DNA of 64,000 bases from contig NC_081412.1 of NCBI RefSeq assembly GCF_030272615.1, positions 476,787,657 through 476,851,656 on the forward strand, read 5' to 3'. A model generated the notes under the pieces. That model did no database searches and was not told where the DNA came from. It saw only the letters and a list, made by a program, of their open reading frames with translations. This document shows positions 33,197 through 44,151 of the stretch, piece by piece; within the stretch, counting starts at the first letter, position 1, and each line of letters starts with the position of its first letter. The position numbers and the translations under genes were made by a program. Origin of the DNA: Cryptomeria japonica. Lineage: Eukaryota > Streptophyta > Pinopsida > Cupressales > Cupressaceae.

Positions 33197-35290
33197 TTTG
33201 GAGAAAATTGAAAATCTTAGTCTTGCAGATATCCCTAAAGGAATGAAGGATGATGGAAATATTTTGGATGCAATGTATGTGAATAAAAAGATTGCAGAGT
33301 CACCATTGACACTCATTCAATGGTCTCAGAAGGAAGTGACTTCCATAAGGGCCAAATTCCAGAACATCATTGCAAACACCAATTTTTGGTTGTCATTGAA
33401 AGAGATTTAATTGAATTCATTCAATACTAGGTCAGAGGATGATACAACTGGACCTGTTGGCAAGAGGTAAGAGCTTAGAACTAAAATAGGAAAGACCCTA
33501 TGTAACTTCGTAGAAAGATCCAAAATACAAATTTACTATGGGAAAAAGTAAAGGTAAAGATCAAGGTGAGTATTCTGCTCAAGCTGCTCAATAGGAAAGA
33601 GAGTTAGAAGAAGGAGAATTAGAAGATGAACCTGTTGATGAAAAACAATTTGAGGAAGGACTATCAGCTGAGGAACAAGAAGAAGAATATGATGAGGAAA
33701 GATTGCTAGGAACTCCTGAAGCTTCTCAGCTTGAGGATACACAAGGATCTATTCCTCAGGTAACAAATCTTATTCCAACTATTGTACCCCCATAGGTTTC
33801 TACTTTTGATTCTATACCTTTTGGTTCTACCATTTCATATACTCCAATATCAACTAGTGTGGTTTTCCATACTATTCCATCTCCTACCACCAATGAATCA
33901 TCCCTAGATACTCCATAAGACAACATTGAAAATGAGTTTTCTTCCTTCCCAAACTTGTCTGAAGTATCTACTGCCATGATTGATGAATTTAACAAGTTTA
34001 TGTCAGAGGCAGATCATTATCCAAATACTTCTACGACACCTGTTGTTGTGACTTCTACTCCACCTATTGTAACCATTGCCATACAAGGACAAGAAATTCT
34101 GTCCTAGAAATTGGTTGCAAGGGATAAAGATGATTCTTCCTTACCACCTTGGTTGCTTTCAAACACTCCAAAGAGGAAGAAACAAGCCATGTGCCTAATG
34201 ACTTTGACTTTCGCCAATTGGTCCTAGTAAAGCCTAAAACTACAAAGAAGGTTAAGATTCTTTCTCAAGTCAAGGTGGACAAGTCCAAGAATAAATATGT
34301 TGAGATCATTGTGCCTCCTCTAGACACAAATATTGATAAAATTCAGCCCACAAATTATGTCATCAACAAAATTGAGCTGGGAAACAAACCCATGAAGGTA
34401 CTATAGAAGATGCTCAATCAACTTTTGATACACTTGTGGCCAAATATTATGAAGAGAAAACAAAAAAGGATAAAATTAATGCACAAGTGGAACAACTCAC
34501 CATGGTGCTGACAAAGATAACAAAGTCTTCAGAAATAATTGAGCTAGTAACTTCATCAGTTGATGAACAAGTGATAGATCAAGCAAAATGGGTCACTTCA
34601 CAGAGCAGGGTAGTTGGCAAATGGATGGATATAATGCTCAATTAGGGAAAACATCTCCTAAGCTCTATAGTCACATTGATTAATAATCTGGAAAGTGTAA
34701 AGTCCGAAGTGGACAAAGCACTACATCTTCTTTCACAAGAACTGGAAACATAGGAGAAGAACTTCGATGCTTGGTTAAATCTAGAAGACTTTGATTTATA
34801 AATCCTGGTTGACAATGTAGTGCTTACCACCCATGAAATGTACATTGAGCAACACGAGTCATTAAAACATCAAATGAATATCTTGGAGATACTCATGAAA
34901 GATATGTAGAAGGCATAGAAGGAGTAGATAAGAAAAAAAAAATTGTAGAGAAAACGTCAGAGTTTCCATGTACACTTCTAGATAAAAACCAAGGGATTCT
35001 TCACGTAGATGTAATTACCAAGTAATTTAATTTTCTAATCAGTGTAGAAGTTGATAAGGAGGACTTTTCTATATCCTCAATTGATAAACTAGTAGATCTG
35101 TAAGTCATCCCAGATAACATAGGATCTCTCCTAAAGAAACAAAAAGGAATGCTATATTATTTTGGGAGATTCCATCACTCGGGTTAAAATTATCTCTATC
35201 CATACTCAAGGTCCCAATGAGTTCCAGATGAGGATTGCTCTACAGAAAGTTGAAGAATTCCCGAAACAAGACCAAAATGAACAAGAAGTG
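33197..35290 (+). pseudogene. Unknown large gene, C-terminal part (acidic then coiled-coil)
   Basis: After the giant LTR the frame goes on LEKIENLSLADIPKGMKDD, then AESPLTLIQWSQKEVTSIRA. An acidic stretch follows at about 33600-33720 (ELEEGELEDEPVDEKQFEEG, EEQEEEYDEERLLG), then a Ser/Thr/Pro-rich linker (33780-34080), a Lys-rich segment (VLVKPKTTKKVKILSQVKVD) and a long helical heptad-like C-terminus (34430-34960: YYEEKTKKDKINAQVEQLTM, LINNLESVKSEVDKALHLLS). Stops and frame changes are scattered. The whole protein would exceed 900 residues. Its order of globular part, acidic stretch and coiled coil recalls the fragment at 17951-19230. Function unknown. Confidence 0.6.
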
Positions 35291-36324
35291 TCATAGGACA
35301 CTTAGTATATTTTCATGCTTTCTAGTTTAAGTGCATTTTCTATAGTTTAATCGATAATTTAGGTGTCACTTTGTATATACATTTTTGCATGCAGGATTAC
35401 ACAAGTCCTAAATCAAATTGGACTTTGATTTTGAAAAATTCATAGTTAGTTGTACTTTCCCTATTTTTGCTCATAGTCCCTCGCCTATATATATGAGGGT
35501 TCTCATTGTAAATAATCATCTTTTAGCATTGCAACAAAACTCTGCTAAATTGTGTAGCATTTTGAGATTTTGTGCTTATTTTGTGAAACATCTCTTCAAG
35601 TCAATAAAGGAGTAGTTTTGCCTTCAATATTTGTGTTGAAGCATTTTTTCATATGAATGCAATGTTCTTATGCTAATGCAATTATATGACCTTGAATTTA
35701 TTTGAAGTAAATAGTTATTGTTGTGAGTTTTAAAAGAGATTTGAATTTGATATTTGCAAGTATTTGAGCTATATCAAGTTTGGTAATTAGAAGTCAAAGT
35801 CAAGAGATAGGAAATTCTGATGTCTTTGAGCTACAAGTTTTCTCTCTCATATATTTTAGGTGGTATTATATCTGAAAGTATTTGGGCTTCAATATAATAT
35901 TATTTTGGTCATCTATAATTAGATAGGAAATTGTGGAAGTCTTTGTGCTACACAAGTTCCTAAATTGTATAAATTGCATTGGTACATTGTTAGGTTATTC
36001 TTTAGCTCAACTTAACTCTTTATCAGTTATTATTACTCATGCTAGTGTCTTGAATGTTCCAAGTATTTAGAGAAGTAAAACCCTTTATTTTGAAGAAAGA
36101 GAATAAGGAAACATTCATTTTGAAAAAGAGAGAGTTGAATGATTGTAACACCCTTGGATATAATAGATAGTTGATTTAAGAGTAGATACTAGTTCCCTAA
36201 GTGGAAAGGAAATAAGAAGGCAACCTCCCCTTTGTGAGGAGAGATTTAATCTCACAAACTATGGCTGAAACTTACATTTTGTAAACCTTTCTAGTTTACA
36301 AAATTTTCAACCAACAAGAACCTA
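35291..36324 (+). other. AT-rich tail of the ~10 kb insertion
   Basis: No gene is visible. A TATA-like run CCTATATATATGAGGG lies at 35484-35499, followed by sequence ending in GTCAATAAAGGAG (near 35600), which would suit a polyadenylation signal. This promoter-then-poly-A order is typical of an LTR. TGTAACACCCTTGG at 36147 looks like the start of another gypsy LTR fragment. Boundaries are not clear. Confidence 0.35.
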
Positions 36325-37594
36325 CCTATTTCTAGCTGGCATGGTCCAAGTTTGTCAAAAATTCCTTTCTTCTTATTCTATATACTATGCATCTATTTGG
36401 TTTTTTCCAACTATCAAATGAATAATATTAAGAAGGTCATTAGAAGATATTTATGGTTAGATGGGAATGGTGTTGTATAAATAAGGAAGATGGGGGTTTA
36501 GGATTGAATGATATGAAATCTCAATGTATTACACTAGCCACAAAATGGATTGTGAAAGCTATGGAGGGAAACGAACCTTGGAAAATTCTAGTCAAACAAA
36601 ATATTCTAGAAGCCTATCTTGAAATTTCAAGAAGGTGGAATAATATCCACATTGTTGACAACCTTTTCTCTAGCTATAACATTGTACCCTCAGGATTTGT
36701 TATCTTTCACAACATATGGAGGGCCTGGGAGAGATGCATAGGTAACGTAAGATGTAGTGAAACTATTATATATAGTCAAGGTATTATAAGCGATTTTAGA
36801 TCCCCGCGGTGGAACATAATGCATAAAGATAAACCCATAGCATTGTTACAAGGGTGCTCTAGTAGGAAATGGAACAGACTAGGTATCTCTACTTTCAAAG
36901 ATATTTTTTATAATGACAAACTAAGAGTGAGACACATTACATGAAGAATTAAATCTATCTAATAATAATAAAAGAACATATGTAGTGGTAAAAAAGCTAC
37001 AATTGAAGCAACCTATGCAAATGAAAGGTGAAAATGAATGTCTCTCCAGTTTCAAATGGATAGACGGTTCTCCTTTTTTGAAACTTAAAGCAAAAATTCA
37101 TGAATAATATTTTTGTGTAATCTAATTGTATCCTTGAACATGTCAACAAGGTTTGTAACTTGTATTAGGAGGGTAGAATGTTGTCAATTTTTTTTTCTAT
37201 GTGTTGGTCCCGTATGTTTGATCCTAAAAAAGAAATGTTTTAGATGGCAATTGATGATTCAAAAATTACCATTTGATTTTTGAGCTGCTATATCTCTTGT
37301 GTGTAGTTGTCCCGAGGATTATATACATCTTTTTTTCAAGTGTAGGTATGCAACCTCTACTTGGTCTCTGTTTATGGGTCACATTGATGGTTTAATATGT
37401 GTGAGATGAATTCTCGATCTGAAATTGTGATAGGTCATGATAAAAAGCTTAAAAAGAGTCATAATATGTTTGGGTTTTGTCCTTTTATTGAAATATTATG
37501 GTTCTTATGGAAAAAATGTAATGAACATTTTTACCAAGGCAAGGATAAAATTCTTATTGGATCTTTTCTTAGATACACCTTTATTGATTGTTGA
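36325..37594 (+). pseudogene. LINE ORF2 C-terminal region (RT tail and zinc-finger part)
   Basis: FLAGMVQVCQKFLSSYSIYY, then NNIKKVIRRYLWLDG, continue the LINE RT. The open stretch 36453-36944 gives WEWCCINKEDGGLGLNDMK and ATKWIVKAMEGNEPWKILV. The end (37397-37594) reads FCPFIEILWFLWKKCNEHF, the zf-RVT-like terminal part of plant L1 ORF2. Frame changes separate these pieces. It rejoins the RT that stopped at 26314, though the two frames are offset by one base. Confidence 0.85.
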
Positions 37595-38417
37595 GTAGGT
37601 CACTCTAACTCTCAAGTTACCAACAAATAGATTCATAAAGGTGATAGAAGAGGGTTCCTTCCTGCTATTTAGAGAGGATATAAAGGAAGCATATTATTGG
37701 CCTCAAGACTTGAGACAGGTGGACAAAAAAATTCAAGAGGAATATATTGATTTTCAGAATGTGTACATCAAATAACATCAGTTTTAGCTTAGAAGGGATG
37801 CAACAATTAGATATATGGAAGTGTCACATCAAAATTTTTACACCACAAGTTGGGAAAGGATTTCCTCTTAATTAGACACATAAAAATCCTTCAAGGAAAG
37901 CAAGGGATAACCAAATCAAAAAGAAAAAGGTAAAAGGAAGGGTAAACAAGTGATATCTAGGGAGGATCAACAACAAGAAGAAAATGATCAACAAGAGGAA
38001 GATGATGATTATCAAGGTGGGGATGATGATCAACTAAATGAGGAGGAAGGACACCAGAGGGATGAAGATGAACAAAATGATGATGATAAAGATGGTGTTG
38101 GAGAAAAATAGGATGATGTTGAAGGAAAAATGGATGATGTCGAAGATAAGGGGCAAGGCAGGAGTGATGATTAACTCAAATGTCATGCTATTACATGTTT
38201 CTTTCGGTTATATGTATTCACCCTATATTAATGCTTGTAGTAGGTCTTATGATATTTTGATTTAGACTTTAGTGTCTTGGTTTATCAATAAATAATGTTA
38301 TTTTGGTGGAGCCTGAATAGGCTATATTGAGTGATCTTTTTTATCATTACTTGATGTATCTAGACCTATGATCTTTTTGATTCAATAGTATTGATATACA
38401 ATCTTCATTTTTTTTAA
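37595..38417 (+). pseudogene. Acidic reading frame and 3' tail near the LINE end
   Basis: A frame with a few stops reads FIKVIEEGSFLLFREDIKEA, YYWPQDLRQVDKKIQEEYID, then Lys-rich KEKGKRKGKQVISREDQQQE and a very acidic end (EDDDYQGGDDDQLNEEEG, DEDEQNDDDKDGVGE), stopping near 38172. I do not recognise it. It may be the C-terminus of a repeat-associated protein like those at 18.6 and 33.6 kb rather than LINE sequence. From 38173 to 38417 follows an untranslated tail with CAATAAATAATG and a final T-rich run. Confidence 0.4.
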
Positions 38418-38429
38418 ATAGTTAAGGAG

Positions 38430-38735
38430 CAGAAACTTTGTTCATCACACCACAAGGGGATGCTATCCCTAAGTCGTACAAAATAGTATTTCAATGTACA
38501 AATAATATTACAGAATATGAAGCCATCACCATAGGACTTAGGATGACCATATAATAGAACATAAAAAATCTTCAAGTATATGGGGATTCTTAGTTAATCA
38601 TCCAACAAGTATATGATGAATATGAAATAAAGAATGAGAAGGTCTCAACCTACAAGAAAATGGTTGATCATTTTAAGTCTCATTTGAAATGAAAGGCTAA
38701 TATTGCATTTACTACTACTAATAATTTATTGTAAC
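38430..38735 (+). pseudogene. Gypsy RNase H fragment, continuation of the element cut at 20278
   Basis: The frame ETLFITPQGDAIPKSYKIVF, then TNNITEYEAITIGL, then LQVYGDS and LIIQQVYDEYEIKNEKV, matches GILFITPDGHTIPRSYRLMF.. of the RNase H at 52532-52906, including the E of TEYEA and the D of YGDS, which are catalytic positions. Three stops are present. The sequence loses similarity at about 38735 (TGTAACCATAAGAATG), which may be the start of another LTR. Integrase is missing. Confidence 0.85.
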
Positions 38736-41059
38736 CATAAGAATGTGAGAGGAAAATGCATTTGTCACTCACTTATTCTTGGAAATGGTGGAGGAGAAAG
38801 TTAGCTAAATTAAATAATACTTAGTTAATTATTTTAGCCACGTGAGGTGGAAAATAGGATAATTAATTTAAAAAAAAATAATTTAGTTATGCGTGAGAGG
38901 AAAAATGACTTACTAAATAATAAGATTATTTAATTAGGTATGGGATAAGTACTAGGAAATTTCTAGGTGTATGCAAGAAATATTAAATCTATAGATAAAT
39001 TTGGGATCCTAAATATATCTATAATTCAAGGTCCATTATTTTGATTTTGATCCCACAATACTCAGTTACACTTTTTGGTACATCTTGATTTTTGTTGAAA
39101 TGACACATTTTTTAGAAAATATAATGATTTAAGCCTTGAGAGGTCTCAATTGAAGTAGTTAATTGAAGAGAGTTAGATCAAAGCCTCTTAGATCAAAATC
39201 CCTTGGATAGAACCTCTCTACTCTTAAATCATACCTACAATGGAGTCTCCTTCACACCTATCGAGATGCTAACAAAAAACCAACTTTTAGTTTTGGGCCC
39301 GAGTCAAATGAATTCATTTAGAAGTTTTTTTTCCTAAGTATGTAGTCCTTATTATAAGCTTTTCAAAAATTACAATTTTTAATATATTTAATTTTATTAA
39401 TATATTTATTTTTTATTTCTTAGGAATGTAGGTTTTTCATCAAACATTAAGGATAGTGTTTCACATGTGTGGAAAATTTGAAAAATAGATTTTTTTTAGA
39501 TATCCTTTTCCTAGGTATTGATATCCTCATTTCTACACAAAAAGAAGAAGTTAAATCAAATGCATACAAAAAAAGTTATGCATTACACAATACATCTCTA
39601 TCCAAATTACAATTATTTTGAGTTAAAACTTAACTAAAGAAAATATATGTATTAAAAAATATCCATCCACTAGACATTAGCATGATAAATCTGTATTTTA
39701 AAAATTAGAATTTCATTCTTGCTATAATAAATGTTATGCACTACATAGTAAATGTCACTTCTAAAAAATATTGATTACTATAGATATTAAGTTATTAAAA
39801 GTTACGTAAAAAGATGGACAATTCATTTCTAATTTTTAAATGAACACTATTAAGAATCTACATGAAAATTATCACAAATCAGTAGTTTAATTCATCTTCA
39901 AATTCTTAATGGTTTAGTTGCTATATGTGTTAGAAAGTGAAGATCTACTACAAAATGCTAATTTAGTGCCAAGTTTGACCAAAAAGTGTAACTTGATATT
40001 ATGGGATCACCTCATGAATGTCTCCAAGATCATTTTCAAAGCTCTTGTTCTTCATAGTAGGCATCTCCTCTTGCTAGTGGTCCAACCGAAATAAACTAGT
40101 TTGATATCTAGAATATTAATACATGTAAAGTTTTTGGTCACAATGTGCAATGGAAATATACCAAATCTTTGAAATTGTCTCTAAAATACCATACTCCAAT
40201 TTTTTTTAAATATCAATGAAAAAGGATTCATTCTATTTCATCTTTGTGTATTTGCCATAGTGTGTGATTTGTTTTATGGTATTGTTCATATATATATTAG
40301 ACAATGCCATTATTGTTGAAAAAGCTATGGATTGGGCTAGGAAATCTACCTAGAAATATCTTTTTTAATTTTTTTAGAAATCCTATAATACAATCAAGTA
40401 GTCTCTCATCTTAATCCATGCATTACACTCTTAGCTTTGACTCTAATTTATATAGTTGATTGAAATTTTATTTATAGACTCCTATTCTTGCCTCACCATA
40501 AACGAAATATGATCAACATAAGTTTTTCTCTTTAGATCCATTAATCAAGGATATACTCTTAAGCTTGTATTGTATGTGTTAATTATTGAAAGTTTGACAA
40601 TCTTCTTGTCAACTCCATTTCACATTGACGAGATAAAGGGATCTCTCTTCCTAGAAACGATGTCTAGTAATTGCTCAATGGTCATTCTTTTGATAACTCT
40701 TTCCTCACTTTTATTATGGATAAAAATAATAGAAAACAAGCTTTAAAGTATCTTACACTTTTTGTTTAACTTCTAGCTTTGATATTGAATAGAGAAATTT
40801 TTTTTATATGCAATCCTTTTCACTCAAGTCTTTTGGTTGGAAACATATTAACCATGTGGATATTTTTAACTTTTAGTAGATTCTTCTTTACCTTCCAAGC
40901 TTACTAGTTTATTTCATATGTTTTCAATATACTTCAAAGTAGTTGTGGCTACACATTCTTATTACTCATCCCATCAATTTCACCTTCGAAGTCTTTATGC
41001 AATATTTACTTTATGTATAAATATAAATACTTTAACAAAGTTACTCAAGGGACATTTTC
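38736..41059. other. Gene-free AT-rich sequence with one inverted repeat
   Basis: No reading frame or domain is convincing over 2.3 kb. An inverted repeat joins 39049-39080 and 39978-40009 (27 of 32 paired positions, 0.9 kb apart; see findings). The first part contains ATTAATT-rich blocks like the gypsy LTRs. I cannot assign it further. Confidence 0.5.
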
Positions 41060-41250
41060 AATCTTTATAAAGACTGTAGAGAATTAGGGCTTAATGATGT
41101 GAACAAGGTAGCTTTGCACTAAATGGATTATCAAAGTTTATGATGACAATGAATCTTATAATGTTCTATTATAAAATTATATATTTAATTCCTTGTATGA
41201 GATCTAACTACCTAAAATAGTATTGTTTTTTAATCTCTTATAATCTCTCC
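41060..41250 (+). pseudogene. Short LINE ORF2 C-terminal fragment
   Basis: RELGLNDVNKVAL, then after a one-base frame change TKWIIKVYDDNESYNVLL, parallels GGLGLNDMKSQCITLATKWIVKAMEGNEPWKIL of the LINE at 36.5 kb. It is very short and worn, so this is a tentative call based on spacing and order of residues. Confidence 0.45.
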
Positions 41251-41627
41251 TATTCTCATCAAGATTATTGGAATATTTTCGAACAATATTATGTGGAAGC
41301 CATAAGAAGCAATCAATTCATGACTAATATAGAATAGAGATGCATTTTATACTGGTCCATCCACAAACCTTCAATCCTTGCGGTGATTTGACATCATTAT
41401 TTTACAAGATAAGTTGTTGGATAAGATTCCTTGGATGCACTCTAATTTTTTTAAGTAGAGAAGTTAGGCATATATTATAAGGTAAAATCGATTTGGATCT
41501 CTTGGTTGCAAGCAAGATATAAATTTAATTTGAACCTTGCTGATAAAGAAACTTTCCAATGAAAGGCACAACTTTTAGGCTCTGCAACTTTCCCACCTCT
41601 GCCAGCATTTGAATCTGAACTGCCTGT

Positions 41628-41785
41628 ATGACTGCCCCCTCTGGGGAGGTCCCTTCCTCCTTGCAACTAGACCCCCTCGATACCACGGTCGGTTCACATG
41701 TTGTTGGGACCCCACTGTCTATGGGTCATACAGAAAAGACCGCCAAGATTGATATTCCTTCCCACTCTTCGTCTTTGGTACTGAC
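41628..41785 (+). pseudogene. Second LINE ORF1, part 1
   Basis: An open stretch beginning MTAPSGEVPSSLQLDPLD and ending SSSLVLT is the N-terminal, low-complexity part of a LINE ORF1. It is recognised because the frame continues exactly after the solo LTR (LVLT-DSGLNDEDKG). The true start may be a little upstream. The downstream parts carry the diagnostic DUF4283 and zinc-knuckle sequences. Confidence 0.65.
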
Positions 41786-42844
41786 TGTTGGCATTTTGGA
41801 TATGTTGATATATTTTTGGCATTGATGTCAACACTTGTCATCACTTGTCAACACTTATCAGCACTTGGAGATTTTGGTTATGTTCACCGGCAAGTCAGAG
41901 ACTTATGCAAAGTCACCGGTATTTGGTTCACTGGTAGATTATGTTGTTCACCGATACTTGGAATGACTTGGAGACTACTTGGTTATGTTGAAGACATTAT
42001 TCGATCACTTGGTTTTGGCAATTTGGTTAATTATTTATTCGGGTTTGCATATTTGCTATTATCGGCAAATAGGTCCAGGATAAGCACCGACAGACATATC
42101 TATTCCAGATCAACACGACATGTTATTGAGATGATTTATTATTATTGTAAATGCATTGAGCCGACATCATGCATTGGATATTGATTTACTTGTAATTGAT
42201 TTTATTGTAATATCTTTTAGTGAGCCGACCTATTCAATTGGTCTTAGGTTATGATATAAATGTAAGATCTCATTTGTGAGATTAATATGTGAATGCGAAA
42301 AGGATTGCAATAAGGTATATGCATAAATAAGCAGAGCTATACATGCAAACATCATTTGAAGGTTGAAGGAAGGATCTTGTGGAGGCAATCAGAACTAAAC
42401 CTGTACTGAATCCAACATATGAAGATGCTATTTTATGCGGTACATTATCATTGGATTTAACCATCCAATTGTAGTTAGTGTGACTCTCATTTTGTGATTG
42501 AGCAGTGAGCTCTAGGCAGCTGGCCTTTCTGCATGTGCAGAATCCATATTGTACACACATACTATCTGCAGTAGTATCATTTGATTGTGGGTAAGGCTTC
42601 CCAAGGTGGTTTTCCCCTTATAGGGTTTCCACGTACAAATAATTGTGTTATGTGTTGTGGATGTTATTGTCTTTTTGTTTCATGCATTAATCTTTACCGG
42701 TACTGCAATTAACTGTTAAGATGGCCTACCGACATAAAGTTTGGGTTACTGGTATTAAGCATTAAGTTTTGATTAAGTTAATTTTGGTTGAATTTATTGG
42801 ACAACTGATTCACCCCCCCTCTCAGTTGTATTTGGGAACTAACA
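41786..42844 (+). mobile_element. Copia-type solo LTR inserted in LINE ORF1
   Basis: It starts TGTTGGCATTTTGGAT and ends ..TATTTGGGAACTAACA (1059 bp). CTGAC is duplicated at 41781-41785 and 42845-42849. Internal landmarks are GGTTTTCCCC..GGGTTTCCACGT (42603-42650) and CACCCCCCCTCTCAG (about 42812). No internal element sequence remains. Both flanking LINE frames join without shift after removal. Confidence 0.95.
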
Positions 42845-43177
42845 CTGACAGACTCTGGCCTGAATGATGAAGACAAAGGATTGGATAACCCGGAAGCAAA
42901 TAAGAAGACTATACCCATCGGGTTGGAATCTGCTGCCAGACAGAAGAATGCAGAGCTTGGTAAGAAAGATTCCAAATCTAGCTGGAAAAGCGCCCTTCTT
43001 GGGGCCACTAATATGACTTTGGAAGTGGTTTTGGCTAACTTTACCCAAACTGACGAAGGAATGAAGATCAAGCTCCCAGATAGTCTCATGGATAAAATCG
43101 CTTCATCTCTTCACCTGGGGATAGTTGGACGCTTCTTCTCCTTCAGGCCATCTATTGACATGATTAGGAGATGGGCT
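42845..43177 (+). pseudogene. Second LINE ORF1, part 2 (DUF4283 N-terminal half)
   Basis: The frame LTDSGLNDEDKGLDNPEANK, then KSSWKSALLGATNMTLEVVL, then ADSLM-like KLPDSLMDKIASSLHLGIVG, and RFFSFRPSIDMIRRW, is the usual DUF4283 start of plant LINE ORF1. It is open with no stop. It is cut at RRWA by an LTR fragment, and the central part of DUF4283 is missing on the far side. Confidence 0.85.
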
Positions 43178-44151
43178 TGTTGGCATATGATGAGCTGATA
43201 TGATGATAATGTATGTTGTCATTGATGTAAATACGTACAGGTGAACCAGTATGAAGATTGGAAGAATTTGTTATTGATGTTCAAGTAGGAGAACTGGTAT
43301 GAAGAAATGAAGTGAACCGGTGTTAGAGTTTCACTAAGTGTGACTATCGGTTGGTAGTCTCAGCTCTAGGGTTTCCAGTTTGGTAATCTAGCTTGTGCGA
43401 TGCAACCGGTGACATTCTATGATGAGTTAGCTAAGAAATAAGGATGAGATCGAGATGCCACGTTAGTTTTGTGCACGTGAAGGATTTCCTTGAGGATCTT
43501 GCGTGTGAAGATCGATTGCATTAAATGTCTACCTCGGGAATGAACATTCTTCTTAGCGGTATGTGAAGAGAGCGTGATGGGTTATTGATTCCCATGTGCA
43601 ATGAAGAATGGACGATGAAGAATGACTCGTGATCTATTCGAGATTGTTTTATTCTATGCAAAGTGTTTGAATGGTCAGGATTGGACCACTTGTAATTATA
43701 AACCTAAATTGTTTAGGGTTTAGGGTTTATGCTACCGACCTAATTGTTGTCTATAAGATTGATGATGTTTGTTATTGTTTGTGTTGGGAAATGTTGTGTT
43801 TTTATCCGAGTAATGAGATACTTGCTAGACCAGTGAGTGGAAAACTGCAGAGTGTGATTGTAGACTAGAGGAACTGAAAGGGATCTGCCTTAGCATGTAG
43901 TGTTGTTATCATATCAAAGCTTTACCTGTTGTCTTCTAACCATTTCAACAGTAGGAAAATCCCTTTGTTAGGTAGCTTTAACAGGCTTATTGTAAATCCT
44001 CTAACCAGGTGACTCAAGATCATTGAGTTCTTCAAATCCTCTAACAAGGTAACCTTTAAAAGGGTTTCAAACTTTAGCAGGGTATATAGCCATCCCTTAA
44101 CCTGGTGATCTTTAACAGGATCAGTTCCTAACAGAACCTTATTGTAAAGTC
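43178..44151 (+). mobile_element. Copia LTR fragment, 3' end deleted
   Basis: It starts TGTTGGCATATGATGAGC, a proper copia LTR start. Its second half (from about 43725) closely matches 60767-61195, including TAATTGTTGTCTATAAG and CAGTGAGTGGAAAACTGCAG. It stops at ATTGTAAAGTC (44151), whereas the other copy goes on for about 110 bp with the TTTTTCCC..GGG block. So the LTR end and part of the host LINE were removed together by a deletion. Confidence 0.8.

Larger units (their letters stand above)
26315..36324 (+). mobile_element. ~10 kb insertion carrying an unknown gene
   Basis: The LINE RT stops at 26314 and resumes at about 36325. The flanks CCCATTTTTAGCT (26302-26314) and CCTATTTCTAGCT (36325-36337) match at 11 of 13 positions and may be a worn target duplication. 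Inside are a noncoding first part, a 966-bp candidate intron, a long broken gene (27771-35290), and an AT-rich tail. I see no RT, protease, transposase or clear LTR pair. It may be a retroposed gene, a non-autonomous LTR element (the TATATATATG block at 35490 looks promoter-like) or a composite. Confidence 0.55.
20279..38417 (+). mobile_element. LINE (L1-type non-LTR retrotransposon), split by two later insertions
   Basis: Ordered LINE parts on the plus strand are a 5' leader (20279-20554), ORF1 (20555-22520), endonuclease (22556-22704 plus 24054-24650), RT (24989-26314), C-terminal RT and zinc-finger region (36338-37594) and a 3' tail to about 38417. The flanks share ATRGTTAAGGAG (20267-20278 and 38418-38429; 11 of 12 identical), a candidate target duplication. 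The poly-A tail is nearly gone. The host is the plus-strand gypsy element, whose RNase H resumes right after. About 15 residues of the host pol seem missing at the joint, so the duplication call is not certain. Confidence 0.8.

Noticed and set aside
20267-38429. Certain target duplication for the LINE
   Set aside because: ATRGTTAAGGAG matches 11 of 12, but host pol seems to lose about 15 residues at the joint and part of the match could be genuine host sequence; kept only as a candidate.
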